Positions 42,078 to 50,596 of a stretch of 64,000 nt of DNA are shown one piece after another. The position numbers were made by a program, and so were the translations under genes. Each line of letters begins with the position of its first letter. Positions within the stretch are counted from its first letter, which is position 1. Source of the DNA: Gp6-AA40 sp036407095 (GTDB taxonomy: Bacteria; Acidobacteriota; Vicinamibacteria; Vicinamibacterales; UBA2999). Below the pieces are notes generated by a model. That model made no database searches and was not told where the DNA came from. It worked only from the letters and a program-made list of their open reading frames with translations. The stretch covers positions 1-64,000 of the forward strand of contig DASWZV010000126.1 in assembly GCA_036407095.1 (NCBI GenBank). The letters are read 5' to 3'.

Positions 42078-42391
42078 GTTTCTGCGACGTCTTCCACCAT
42101 GATCAATCGCGTGCCCGGCGTGATGGCGTGTCCCCTGTGCGCGCCTTCAGGTCCGGGCGGAATGAACAGGCCGTCGCCTGCGGCAAAGGAAAGCACCGTT
42201 CCCTTGAAATCGATCTTCAATCCACCCGCGAGCACGAAACCGATGTGCCCCTGCTCGCACCAATGCGGATCGCCGTCACTCGTGTTGAACTCCACGAGGC
42301 GAATCAGACGCGACCCCTCGCAGTGCACTTTGTGGCGCACGCCCGGCCGGATGTCCTGCCAGGGCATGGCATCGAAATCGACTTTGAACAT
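42044..42391 (-). CDS. Cupin domain protein
   Basis: A 115-residue single-domain cupin starting at ATG 42391. Cupin motif 1 is GDPHWCEQGHIGFVLAGGLKID, motif 2 FAAGDGLFIPPGPEGAHRG. His residues for a metal are present in both. It may bind small ligands or act as a dioxygenase or regulator; unknown. Its 3' end overlaps the VOC remnant in another frame. Confidence 0.85.
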   Translation of the reverse strand: MFKVDFDAMPWQDIRPGVRHKVHCEGSRLIRLVEFNTSDGDPHWCEQGHIGFVLAGGLKIDFKGTVLSFAAGDGLFIPPGPEGAHRGHAITPGTRLIMVEDVAETDRSMDAAVST

Positions 42392-42483
42392 GCTCAACAC
42401 GATTCTCCCCACCGCTCGGCGACGGCGGGAATCAACGATAACACCAGGTCAGCTGACTGGTGGCCGCCGGTGCACAGGTCACC

Positions 42484-42511
42484 TCTCGCGGGTCCTGTCG
42501 CCGGGTCTCCC
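42484..42511. repeat. 28-bp dispersed repeat, copy A
   Basis: A TCTCGCGGGTCCTGTCGCCG-beginning 28-mer in the 140-bp gap between the cupin gene and the small gene at 42553. It has an exact reverse-complement copy at 52088-52115, 9.6 kb away. No gene is associated with either copy. Confidence 0.75.
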
Positions 42512-42552
42512 TTGTCCGCGCTGGAAACGGAGACTGCGGAGGAAGCTGGGCC

Positions 42553-42696
42553 TCACTTCTTCATGATCAAGGATTCCCGTTGGCTCCCTTTCCCCCGATG
42601 ATCGTCTCCGACGAAGAAGCACGTATAGCCGAGGTTCTCGATGCGCTGAACTTTCGGCAACCCGGTGATAAAGGTTTCCAGATCTGTTTGCGTCAT
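42553..42696 (-). CDS. Truncated DUF6194-like protein
   Basis: A 47-residue product: MTQTDLETFITGLPKVQRIE...GYTCFFVGDDHR followed by a short tail. The start resembles the N-terminus of DUF6194-type proteins, which continue for about 100 residues more; here the frame ends after an odd GKGSQRESLIMKK. It is thus a partial gene, possibly decayed. Its ATG overlaps the stop of the upstream gene (ATGA). Confidence 0.5.
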   Translation of the reverse strand: MTQTDLETFITGLPKVQRIENLGYTCFFVGDDHRGKGSQRESLIMKK

Positions 42697-43283
42697 TCTG
42701 TCGCCGCGCCAGGTTTCCAGAATTCGGGATCCGCGCGAATCCAACTCTCGGCGGGAAAGCTCCACTGAGGCTGGATCGCCAGTATCATCGCGCCGAAGCC
42801 CAATCGCCCGGCAACCTCGCTCGCCGCCGTCCCGTTCGGCGCCGATGCGATTCCGAACCATTCGCCATCGGGAGATTCAAAAACCGCAGCAGACGAGGGC
42901 TCCTTCGCGGTGCTGACAATCAGGAACCGTGCTCCTTCGATTCGCAGACCCGCACCGTCCCCGAGGTCCGGCCGATACGTTGCCCTGGTTGTCGACAGCG
43001 CCTCTCTGAAATCTGCTTTGCGTTTACCGAGCGGCACGAGGGCGGACATGAGCGGCCCGTTGCGCGCGTAGGCGTCGTCCAGACCGTCTCTTTCCTCCGC
43101 GGACGCAAACGTATTCAACCACCAAATCTCTCGAGGCTGGTCCACACGCGCGAGCGCCAAGTAGGGATGCGGGCAGTCGAGCGTCGCGCAGGCAGCGGCA
43201 AGCCGCCGCTCGTTCTCGTCGTAAGCCTGCTCGCTTCCAGGCCGCAGCCATTCGCGGACGATGAGGAGAAACTGCGGCGTCAT
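42693..43283 (-). CDS. Hypothetical protein, NIPSNAP-like beginning
   Basis: A 196-residue protein, MTPQFLLIVREWLRPGSEQAYDENERRLAAACATLDCPHPYLALARVD..., which recalls antibiotic-biosynthesis-monooxygenase-like or NIPSNAP dimeric alpha/beta barrels in its N-terminal half; the rest is not recognised. It lacks a signal peptide. The last bases overlap the next (truncated) gene's start by 4 bp, showing coupling. Confidence 0.6.
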   Translation of the reverse strand: MTPQFLLIVREWLRPGSEQAYDENERRLAAACATLDCPHPYLALARVDQPREIWWLNTFASAEERDGLDDAYARNGPLMSALVPLGKRKADFREALSTTRATYRPDLGDGAGLRIEGARFLIVSTAKEPSSAAVFESPDGEWFGIASAPNGTAASEVAGRLGFGAMILAIQPQWSFPAESWIRADPEFWKPGAATE

Positions 43284-43284
43284 C

Positions 43285-43653
43285 TCACCTCAACGCACTC
43301 TCATCAAGCCGATGCCAATCATGGAAACACCAACAGCACTGGCGGGCCCTTGGTGTCATCGCAAGCCCCCCGCACTTCGGACAGTAGTTGAAAAACACCT
43401 TGTCCGCGTGCTCGCGAAGAATGCGATCCCGCACCTGGCGCCTGAACGACTCAACCCCATCTCGCATCAACGCGAGTGCGTCAGGATCGTCGGTTTGAAG
43501 AGGCGAGAGCAGTTCTGGTGAGTAGCCATGCGCTATCTTGCCCTCCACGATGAAAGCTCGATACGCGAGCCACTCCGCACGAGTCATGAGGCCACCGTAG
43601 TAATCGATGACGTATTTGGTCAAATGCTCTTCTGGGTCAAACCTGGCCATCAC
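43285..43653 (-). CDS. Small zinc-binding protein
   Basis: A 122-residue protein with MMARFDPEEHLTKYVIDYYGG at its start and a C-terminal zinc ribbon FNYCPKCGGLAMTPRARQCCWCFHDWH (Cys pairs CPKC and CCWC). The middle, with LMTRAEWLAYRAF and DPDALALMRDGVE, looks helical. Function unknown. It lies 1 bp from the neighbouring 42693 gene's start and is probably co-transcribed. Confidence 0.75.
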   Translation of the reverse strand: MMARFDPEEHLTKYVIDYYGGLMTRAEWLAYRAFIVEGKIAHGYSPELLSPLQTDDPDALALMRDGVESFRRQVRDRILREHADKVFFNYCPKCGGLAMTPRARQCCWCFHDWHRLDESALR

Positions 43654-43654
43654 A

Positions 43655-44146
43655 TCAATCAGCTCCGTTCCTCGCTTCGTTCTTCGGGTCGGGCACGGAC
43701 CGTGGCGCCATCACGAGTGTGCCCAGGTGCGCATCGCGCCGCGCAAGATGGCGTCGGCCCCAGCGCCACAGTGTTTCGAAGACGGGCGCGAGCGTTCGTC
43801 CGTATGGCGTCACGCCATAACGCACGCCCAGATGCGCGGGCGTGAGCGGCCGCTTGACCACCAGGCGGTCCGCCTCCATCTCACGCAGCTGTTGTCGCAG
43901 CACTTTGGCTGATACATCCGGCATCGAACGCCGCAACTCGCCGAAGCCATGCGGGCGATGTGACAGGCGCTGAAAGAGCATCGCCTTCCAGCGACCATCG
44001 ATGACTCCGATCGCCGTATACAACGGGCACGCCGCTCGTTCCCGGTGAGTGTCACCGCGGCTGACGGCATGGGTGCCGGGAGGGTCACTTGAAAGTGCCC
44101 TCTTGTGACGACCAGAACGCCGCGCTAGAGTCCGCCGCATGTCCAT
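43655..44146 (-). CDS. HxlR family transcriptional regulator
   Basis: A 163-residue winged-helix regulator. The HxlR domain spans about residues 38-130: CPLYTAIGVIDGRWKAMLFQRL, FGELRRSMPDVSAKVLRQQLREME, LVVKRPL and YGVTPYGRTLAPVFETLWRWG. An N-terminal Cys precedes it (redox or reactive-species sensing is known in the family). Starts are ATG 44146 or 44140; both overlap the VOC gene start on the other strand by several bases, so the two divergent genes share no separate intergenic region. Confidence 0.9.
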   Translation of the reverse strand: MDMRRTLARRSGRHKRALSSDPPGTHAVSRGDTHRERAACPLYTAIGVIDGRWKAMLFQRLSHRPHGFGELRRSMPDVSAKVLRQQLREMEADRLVVKRPLTPAHLGVRYGVTPYGRTLAPVFETLWRWGRRHLARRDAHLGTLVMAPRSVPDPKNEARNGAD

Positions 44147-44552
44147 GATGCGACTCTACCGCGTGATCATGCCTGTCGACGAGGTGGAATCCGCCGCGCA
44201 GTTCTACTCGACGCTGCTCGATCAACCAGGTGCGCGCGTCTCGCCTGGGCGACATTACTTCTCATGCGGTGACGTGGTGCTCGCGCTGTACTGCCCCAAG
44301 GCCGACGGAGATTCGCGAGTCCCGCGACCGAACTTCGATCACGTGTACTTTGCGGTCGACGATCTCGAAGGGGTGTATCGACGCGCCGAACAACTGGGCG
44401 GGCTTTCACCAGCGATCGGCGACGGCCGTCTGCCGATGGGCGAGATAGCCGTGAGGCCGTGGGGAGAACGTTCGTTCTACCTGCAGGACCCGTTCGGGAA
44501 CCCTCTCTGCTTCGTCGACTCGCGAACGCTGTTCACGGGGGCGCAGTCTTAG
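44139..44552 (+). CDS. VOC (glyoxalase-like) family protein
   Basis: A 137-residue vicinal oxygen chelate protein. Typical strands: LYRVIMPVDEVESAAQFYSTLL, GDVVLALYCPKADG, FDHVYFAVDDLEGVYRRAEQL and PWGERSFYLQDPFGNPLCFVDS. Starts possible at 44139, 44145 or 44148. Divergent from the HxlR gene, which likely regulates it. Metal-site residues (His in FDHVYF, Glu in GERSF) are present. Confidence 0.9.
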   Translation: MSMMRLYRVIMPVDEVESAAQFYSTLLDQPGARVSPGRHYFSCGDVVLALYCPKADGDSRVPRPNFDHVYFAVDDLEGVYRRAEQLGGLSPAIGDGRLPMGEIAVRPWGERSFYLQDPFGNPLCFVDSRTLFTGAQS

Positions 44553-44563
44553 CGACGGCCTGA

Positions 44564-44590
44564 GGAGGCGGAGTGTTCTCCGCCGCCTCC
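44564..44590. terminator. Stem-loop between two convergent genes
   Basis: GGAGGCGGAG (44564-44573) pairs with CTCCGCCGCCTCC (44578-44590), one bulge, with a TGTT loop. Located between the convergent VOC gene and small secreted gene, so it could terminate both. There is no U-tract. Confidence 0.5.
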
Positions 44591-44630
44591 GCGAACCGCA
44601 GCCGGAGACCACGCACAGAAGAGTCCCTAA

Positions 44631-45107
44631 TCAACCCCGTTCGAACATCCACACGTTGTCCTGATCGTGATCGGTGCCTCGCACCTGTTCCGTCGCTCGA
44701 AGACGACGCCCTTCCTCGATCAGGTCGTACTTGAAGGAGATCGTTGTCGCGCTCCCCGCTCGCTCGGTTCGCCACATCACGACCAGCGCGTCGCCATCCC
44801 ATCGAAGACTGGACACCGTCCGCGTGCCCTCGTGCGTGCCGACAATCTCCCCTGCGTCTGAACGGAGCTCGTACTCGTAGTTGAACGGCTTGCCGGCCAT
44901 CACGAACGACGCCTTGTGGTGAAACGCCGGTTCGCGATGCTCGATCTGCCAGATGCCGCTCTCGGCGGCATCTGCGCCGGAACTGAGTGTGCTGGCCTGC
45001 CTGTTCAAGATCCATTCGCCAGAAAAATCGGGCCTCTGTTGACTACCCCGAACAGTGGCGACGGCGAGCAGGATGATCGTGGCGATGCCGGTCGCGATGA
45101 ACATCAT
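44631..45107 (-). CDS. Small secreted hypothetical protein
   Basis: A 158-residue exported protein; MMFIATGIATIILLAVATVRG is the signal. The mature part opens RPDFSGEWILNRQASTLS and has LRWDGDALVVMWRTER and FKYDLIEEGRRLRATEQVRG strands, a small beta-barrel of the acidobacterial secreted type. Unknown function. It ends with a charged stretch (DHDQDNVWMFERG). Confidence 0.75.
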   Translation of the reverse strand: MMFIATGIATIILLAVATVRGSQQRPDFSGEWILNRQASTLSSGADAAESGIWQIEHREPAFHHKASFVMAGKPFNYEYELRSDAGEIVGTHEGTRTVSSLRWDGDALVVMWRTERAGSATTISFKYDLIEEGRRLRATEQVRGTDHDQDNVWMFERG

Positions 45108-45131
45108 CGACCTCAGGCAGATGTCCGCCTG

Positions 45132-45653
45132 TCAGGCGGGATGTCCCGGCTCGTGATCTGAACGTAACTCGGCGTGCGATGAGCGAAACCCGGACAGCGC
45201 AAGCGCAGCGAGGCCCAGCATGATCGCCACATCGGCAACGTTGAACACGCCGGTCCGCAGCGGGCCTACGCCCACGTTCATGAAATCGACGACGGTGCCG
45301 CGAGCGGCACGGTCCACCCAGTTCGAGACGCCGCCAGCGAGCACGAGGCACGCGCCCGTCAGCAACCACCCGCGCCAGCGGAAACGCACCGAGGCGGCAG
45401 CGATCGCCAGCAGCACGGCGCCATTGATCGCTGTGAACAGCGTCGTACGCCAGGCGTCGGGCAGATCGGCGCCAAGCCCGAGGAAACCGCCAGTGTTCTC
45501 GACGTACTCCAGACGAACAGTGTCTGCCAGATACGAACGCACCGCGCCGTCAGCCAGCACTGAAGACGCGACGTGCTTCGTCACGCGATCGCAGCCAATC
45601 GTCGAGAGAACGGCTATCAGCAGTGCGAGTCGAATACTGTTTCGATGACGCAT
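45132..45653 (-). CDS. Lipoprotein signal peptidase (signal peptidase II) homologue
   Basis: A 173-residue membrane protein. The LspA pattern is present: DRVTK (Asp22), EYVENTGGFLGLG, GGVSNWVDRAARGTVVDFMNV (catalytic Asp114) and FNVADVAIMLG (Asp141). It cleaves diacylglyceryl-modified prolipoprotein signal peptides in the inner membrane. The first helix ends in LSTIGC, itself like a lipobox, which is odd. The C-terminus HEPGHPA is encoded by a GTCCGCCTGTCAGGCGGG palindrome. Start ATG 45653. Confidence 0.85.
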   Translation of the reverse strand: MRHRNSIRLALLIAVLSTIGCDRVTKHVASSVLADGAVRSYLADTVRLEYVENTGGFLGLGADLPDAWRTTLFTAINGAVLLAIAAASVRFRWRGWLLTGACLVLAGGVSNWVDRAARGTVVDFMNVGVGPLRTGVFNVADVAIMLGLAALALSGFRSSHAELRSDHEPGHPA

Positions 45654-45663
45654 CTCAACGGCC

Positions 45664-46545
45664 CTAACGCGCGACTGTCTGACGCAGATGTTCCACGACC
45701 TGTCCCCACGCGGCCGCATGCGCTGCCGCATCGTCGATCGAGCTGCCACCGAAATCCATCGGGAAGGCCGGATACATCGCATCAGAAGGATGCTGGTACG
45801 GAAACAACATGTGCCCGGCTCGCGGGTAGTGCAGATGGATCACGTCACTCGCCCGTCCGTGTCTGGCCATGCGATCGACAATCATCTCGCACATGCGGCC
45901 GGTTGCCCAGACACGGTCGTCACCACCGGACACGAGCAGGAGGGGACCGCGTGCCTGCTCCACTGCGATCGCGGCTCGTTCGACGGCATCGCGATCATCG
46001 AGGGCAGCTTCCGAGATGGGCAGCGTCGAGAGGCCTCGTTCGGACTGCGCAGGCGGTACGTTCGAGGGAAACGGAAGATAGGGGAACGGTTTCCCCTGAC
46101 GCGTCCACGTCGACCGTGTGACGCCGGCTGCCTGGGTAAAGTCGATGCCGACCCAGACGACGCTGCTCGGCGTGTAGCCGACCACGGGACCGACCAGATC
46201 GGGGAACGAGGCGGCCACGAGCACCGCGAGCTCGCCGCCGCGTGAGGCGCCCACGACTCCCACTCGTCCGTCTGGCGCGATGACATCGGGTCGATCGATC
46301 AGCCACTCGAGACCTCGTTCAACGCGCTCCAACGGTATCTCCACCATCGCCGGCTGTGTATCGGTCGTCCCCCAGTACGTGAGTGCAAGACAGGCAAAGC
46401 CTTCGGGAACCAGAAGGTTCAGAAAGTACTCGGGTGTCCCGCCGTCCGAGCCGCCGAGCGCGAGCACTCCCGGAAACCGTCCTCCGGTGGAAGGAGCCCG
46501 GAAAGTCCCGACGAGAGCGCCGCTCCGCAGCATTACATCGATCAC
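45664..46545 (-). CDS. BAAT/acyl-CoA thioester hydrolase C-terminal-type alpha/beta hydrolase
   Basis: A 293-residue alpha/beta hydrolase. Signatures: PGVLALGGSDGGTPEYF, GVVGASRGGELAVLVA (nucleophile Ser in GASRGG), PLLLVSGGDDRVW (Asp) and HYPRAGHMLFPY (His). Matching the BAAT C-terminal domain used in acyl-CoA thioesterases and bile acid-CoA amino acid transferases, but standing alone in bacteria often as an antibiotic or ester hydrolase. It lies 10 bp upstream of lspA on the same strand. Confidence 0.88.
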   Translation of the reverse strand: MIDVMLRSGALVGTFRAPSTGGRFPGVLALGGSDGGTPEYFLNLLVPEGFACLALTYWGTTDTQPAMVEIPLERVERGLEWLIDRPDVIAPDGRVGVVGASRGGELAVLVAASFPDLVGPVVGYTPSSVVWVGIDFTQAAGVTRSTWTRQGKPFPYLPFPSNVPPAQSERGLSTLPISEAALDDRDAVERAAIAVEQARGPLLLVSGGDDRVWATGRMCEMIVDRMARHGRASDVIHLHYPRAGHMLFPYQHPSDAMYPAFPMDFGGSSIDDAAAHAAAWGQVVEHLRQTVAR

Positions 46546-46575
46546 GAGTCCCTCGTGATGCGAGTCGCAGCCGCG

Positions 46576-47220
46576 CTACGGGCGAATCGTGACCTTCTTG
46601 ATGATCGGAGGCATGAGCGGCTTGCTCATCCCGCCGTCAGCGCCCAGCGTCGTCCGCGTCTCGGCCATTTCATCGACGACCGTCATGCCGTTGGTAACCT
46701 TCGCGAAGATCACGTAGTTCGGCTGCAGTGGATAGTCCTGGTGCATGATGAAGAACTGGCTGCCGTTCGTGTTTGGCCCCGAGTTGGCCATCGCGACGAA
46801 CCCGCGCTTGTAGCCGTCGCGATAGAGCGGCGAGTCGACCTTGATCTCGTCGTCGAAGGTGCCGCCCCACGCACTCTCACCGCCGGTGCCGTCGCCCATG
46901 GGGTCACCGCCCTGAATCATGAATCCCTTCACGATGCGGTGAAACGTGACGCCGTCGTAGTAGCCGTGCTCGGCGAGCAGCCGGAAATTCTCGACCGCCT
47001 TGGGCGCGTCCGACTCGAAGAACTCGATCTCGATCGGCCCCTTGTCGGTTTCGATCACGCCGTGCATGCCGCCGGAGCTCTTCGCGCCAGCCGGCACCTT
47101 GGGATTGCGGGCAACCGCGCCTTCTTCCGTGCTGCCGCAGGCACTCGCGCAAACGAGCGCAACGAAGAGACACAGCCACGCGGGAAACAATCGGACATCA
47201 CGTAGACGTTGGATGGACAC
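46576..47220 (-). CDS. Secreted cyclophilin-type peptidyl-prolyl isomerase
   Basis: A roughly 214-residue protein with a lipoprotein signal (LCLFVALVCASACGS, lipobox ASAC). The cyclophilin domain is complete: VTFHRIVKGFMIQGGDP, GFVAMANSGPNTNGSQFFIM and PNYVIFAKVTNGM, with the catalytic Arg in FHRI. Speeds proline isomerisation of exported proteins, probably anchored in the membrane. Starts are GTG at 47220 or GTG at 47241, neither with a clear ribosome site. Confidence 0.93.
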   Translation of the reverse strand: MSIQRLRDVRLFPAWLCLFVALVCASACGSTEEGAVARNPKVPAGAKSSGGMHGVIETDKGPIEIEFFESDAPKAVENFRLLAEHGYYDGVTFHRIVKGFMIQGGDPMGDGTGGESAWGGTFDDEIKVDSPLYRDGYKRGFVAMANSGPNTNGSQFFIMHQDYPLQPNYVIFAKVTNGMTVVDEMAETRTTLGADGGMSKPLMPPIIKKVTIRP

Positions 47221-47272
47221 GAGACGAGAATAGGCGATCACGACCGCAACGCCAAGCCGGTCCAGACGACTC

Positions 47273-47803
47273 CTATGTACGTCGGGTGCGCGCGATCGGT
47301 CTCCATTGCCACACGGCGGCGGTCGCGGCTGCCGGCAGCCGGTGACCGGATTGGCGCGCCACCATGATGATCTGACCCCGGTGATGCGCCTCGTGCGCCA
47401 CGAAATAGGTCAGGACATGGCCAACGTCGAGCGCGAGATTGCGCCACACGTAGCCTTTCGACGGCGGCACCTGGCCTCCCGTTTCAAGGCCGAGACCGAG
47501 GAGCGCCTCCATCCCGGCGCTGCTTCTCTTCAACGCCGTCACGAGCTGCCGCGCGTTGACGAGACGATGATCGACGCGCGCGGGTGCCGTAATCCCGTGC
47601 TCACCTCCGAGCGTCTTCAGCCACATGCAGCGGGCGTTGTGCAGGTGGGCAGCGATCGCGCGGACCGTGCGCTGCGGCACCACCCCGGGGATCGCGAGAT
47701 CCCAGATCGCAGGCGGCAGGCGCTCGATCAGCTCGATCGTGACCCGGTTGTTGGTGCGCCACGCCGAAAGCAGGCTCGCCGGTAGATCGCGGGAGAGAGA
47801 CAC
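47273..47803 (-). CDS. DinB family protein
   Basis: A 176-residue DinB superfamily protein, from GTG at 47803. RAIAAHLHNARCMWL gives the first His and YFVAHEAHHRGQIIMVARQSGHRLP the other two, so the metal site is intact. Role unknown. Convergence or pairing with neighbours is not evident. Confidence 0.88.
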   Translation of the reverse strand: MSLSRDLPASLLSAWRTNNRVTIELIERLPPAIWDLAIPGVVPQRTVRAIAAHLHNARCMWLKTLGGEHGITAPARVDHRLVNARQLVTALKRSSAGMEALLGLGLETGGQVPPSKGYVWRNLALDVGHVLTYFVAHEAHHRGQIIMVARQSGHRLPAAATAAVWQWRPIARTRRT

Positions 47804-47967
47804 GCTGAATCTCCGTCACTGAAGTTGAAGGGCGAATCGTACCGCGACTTCGGCCGCCTCAGCAAAAACACAGCCGGATTCCAGCACGAGCCGGCAAGCC
47901 CGACATCGCCGGCATTGATATCGTAGAGACACGTGAACCGGGCGCGATCGCGTCAAGTGAGGCATCC

Positions 47968-50037
47968 ATGAAACGCTTCGTATTGGCCGCGCTGATGATC
48001 GGGCTGTGCGCCGGCGTACGCGCCGACGAAGGGATGTGGACGTTCGACAACTTCCCGAAGGCCGAGGTGGCGAAGAAGTACGGCGTTCAGATCACCGACC
48101 AATTCCTGGGACGGCTGCAGAAGTCGGTCGTTCGTCTCGAGACCGGCTGCACCGCGTCCTTCGTCTCGTCCGAAGGTCTCGTGCTGACCAACCATCACTG
48201 CGTCTCGACGTGCCTGGCCGACAACTCCAGCGCACAACGCGATCTGGTGGCAAACGGGTACATCGCTGCGACGCGTGACGGCGAGATCCGGTGCCAGGGT
48301 GCCCAGGCATCGGTGCTGACGAGCACGGAAAACGTCACCGATCGAGTCACGAAGTCGATCACCGGCGTCGCGCCGACCGAGGCAGCCGCCGCCCGGAACA
48401 AAGTGCTGACGACGATCGAGGCCGAATGCGAGGCGACCGCAAAGAAGGCCGGCTCGCCTCTGGCGTGCGAGTCGGTCACGCTGTATCAGGGCGGTCAGTA
48501 CTGGCTTTACAAGTACAAGCGCTATGACGATGTGCGGCTGGTGTTTGCGCCGGAGCAGGCGATCGCCGCCTTCGGCGGCGATCCGGACAACTTCCAGTTT
48601 CCGCGCTGGTGTCTCGACATGTCGCTCCTGCGCGCCTACGAGCACGGCAAACCCGCATCGACGCCGGACCATCTCACCTTCGAATGGGGCGGGGCGCAAG
48701 ACGGCGAGCCGGTCTTCGTTGCCGGCCATCCGGGTACCACGCAGCGCCTGCTCACTGTCGCGCAGCTGAAGACGCAGCGTGATGTCGTGCTGCCATTCTG
48801 GCTGGTGCGGTATTCGGAGCTGCGCGGACGGCTCATCCAGTACTCGAAGACATCGCCGGAAGCCGCGCGCACCGCTCAGGATTATCTCGACTCGATCGAG
48901 AACTCGATCAAGGTGCGGCGCATGGAGCTGTCGGCCCTGCTCGACGATCGCATGATGGATCAGCACGCGGCCGACGAACGCAAGCTTCGCGAAGCAGTGA
49001 ATGCGGATCCCGCCATGAAGGCGGTCGCCGGCTCCGCCTGGGACGACATCGCCCGCGCCGAACAGCGCTCGCGCGAGATTCACGATCCGTACACGTGGCT
49101 CGAAGGAGGCGCCGGGTTCAACAGCGAGCTGTTTGCGTATGCGCGTCAACTGGTGCGCGCCGCCGACGAGCGCGCGAAGCCGAACCCCGAACGGCTGCGC
49201 GAATACACCGATGCGGGGCTCGCGCGTCTGAAGCCGCAGCTCGAGGCAGCCTCACCCGTGTACCCGGCCCTCGAACAGGTGCGTCTCTCGTTCTCGCTCG
49301 AGCGCATGCGCGAGTATCTTGGGCCCGATCATCCGATCGTGAAGTCGGTGCTCGGGACCAAGTCACCGGACGAACGGGCACGTGAGCTCGTGACCGGCTC
49401 GCAGCTGGGCGATCCGAAAGTCCGCGTGAAGCTGTTCGAAGGTGGCACGGCGGCACTTCACGGCTTCAAAGACACGATGATCGTGCTGGCTCGCGCCGTG
49501 GACGGCGAGTCGCGTCGTCTGCGCACGATCAACGAGGAAGAAGTGCAGGGCCCTGTAGGCCTCGCACAGCAGAAGATTGCCGACGCCCGTTTCAAGGTGT
49601 ACGGGACGGCGATTTATCCGGATGCAACATTCACCTTGCGTCTCTCCTCCGGAGCCGTGGCCGGGTGGATCGAGGCGGGCATGCACGTCGAGCCGTTCAC
49701 ACAGCTGAACCGCCTCTACGAGCGGGCGACCGGCGCACCGCCATTCGACCTTCCCAAACGCTGGCTCGACGCGAAGCCGCGTCTCGACCTGAAGACCCGC
49801 GTGAACCAGTCGACCACCAACGACATCGTCGGCGGCAATTCAGGCAGTCCCATGGTGAACGCGCAGGGGCGCATCGTCGGGCTCGTCTTCGACGGCAACA
49901 TTCATTCGATCGCCGGCAGCTTCTGGTTCGATCCGGAGTTCAATCGCACCGTCGCCGTGCACCCGGCGTTCATTCGCACTGCGTTCACACACGTGTATCC
50001 GGCCGCGCCGATAGCAAAGGAGCTGGGGATTCAGTAG
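47968..50037 (+). CDS. S46 family dipeptidyl peptidase, DPP7-like
   Basis: A 689-residue exported serine peptidase (signal MKRFVLAALMIGLCAGVRA). Catalytic His is in LVLTNHHC (76-77), Asp217 in CLDMSLL and Ser625 in GGNSGSP. Family S46 enzymes release dipeptides from N-termini. The residue 18 after the catalytic Ser, which sets specificity, is Gly (in FDGN), as in DPP7 (hydrophobic P1), not Arg as in DPP11 (acidic P1). It probably feeds on peptides in the periplasm. The gene is well isolated. Confidence 0.95.
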   Translation: MKRFVLAALMIGLCAGVRADEGMWTFDNFPKAEVAKKYGVQITDQFLGRLQKSVVRLETGCTASFVSSEGLVLTNHHCVSTCLADNSSAQRDLVANGYIAATRDGEIRCQGAQASVLTSTENVTDRVTKSITGVAPTEAAAARNKVLTTIEAECEATAKKAGSPLACESVTLYQGGQYWLYKYKRYDDVRLVFAPEQAIAAFGGDPDNFQFPRWCLDMSLLRAYEHGKPASTPDHLTFEWGGAQDGEPVFVAGHPGTTQRLLTVAQLKTQRDVVLPFWLVRYSELRGRLIQYSKTSPEAARTAQDYLDSIENSIKVRRMELSALLDDRMMDQHAADERKLREAVNADPAMKAVAGSAWDDIARAEQRSREIHDPYTWLEGGAGFNSELFAYARQLVRAADERAKPNPERLREYTDAGLARLKPQLEAASPVYPALEQVRLSFSLERMREYLGPDHPIVKSVLGTKSPDERARELVTGSQLGDPKVRVKLFEGGTAALHGFKDTMIVLARAVDGESRRLRTINEEEVQGPVGLAQQKIADARFKVYGTAIYPDATFTLRLSSGAVAGWIEAGMHVEPFTQLNRLYERATGAPPFDLPKRWLDAKPRLDLKTRVNQSTTNDIVGGNSGSPMVNAQGRIVGLVFDGNIHSIAGSFWFDPEFNRTVAVHPAFIRTAFTHVYPAAPIAKELGIQ

Positions 50038-50050
50038 GTCGGAAGCGTCG

Positions 50051-50596
50051 TCAGCCCATGTGCGCGTAGAACCCCGAAGGGACCGACTGCGCTGGACCTC
50101 GCGTAAGGTTCGCCGACACGAGGGCTGAGAAGCTTTTCAAGCCGTTTCGATAAATGCTGATTCGAATCGCCCAGCCCTCGTTCGATCGGAACGTGTACCA
50201 GTTGGCGTTCGACGAGTACGCGGTGTTCTGCAGAGATTCCCACCGGAGCAATCGCTTGCCCGTGAGCGGTGACATCGATTCGATGCCACGAGAGGATGCC
50301 TTCAGGTCGACGAGAAATGCGTCGTAGACGGTATATACGAGCGCAAGCCAGAGCAGGCCGAATATGCCGAGGATGAGCGACTCCGCGACCGGGTCGTGTC
50401 GAACAGCGATTCCGAATCCGATCAGCGCCGCGGTCGCAAGCACCAGGAAGACGACCATAGTCGCTCGATAGCCCCGTCCGAAGTCCATCGTGATCGACCC
50501 GTCGACCGGATCAGCGGCGACGACACCGATCCGTGAGCGCATCAACCAGGAGAGCACTGCGTTGGTCGCTGCGTGCGTGCCACCTTGTTCAATCAT
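50051..50596 (-). CDS. Membrane protein of unknown function
   Basis: A 181-residue protein with two adjacent helices at about residues 47-90 (VVFLVLATAALIGFGIAV, LILGIFGLLWLALVYTVY) and a C-terminal soluble part that may be a PH-like domain (GKRLLRWESLQNTAYSSNANWYTF). It overlaps the end of the reductase gene by a few bases. No function known. Confidence 0.7.
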   Translation of the reverse strand: MIEQGGTHAATNAVLSWLMRSRIGVVAADPVDGSITMDFGRGYRATMVVFLVLATAALIGFGIAVRHDPVAESLILGIFGLLWLALVYTVYDAFLVDLKASSRGIESMSPLTGKRLLRWESLQNTAYSSNANWYTFRSNEGWAIRISIYRNGLKSFSALVSANLTRGPAQSVPSGFYAHMG

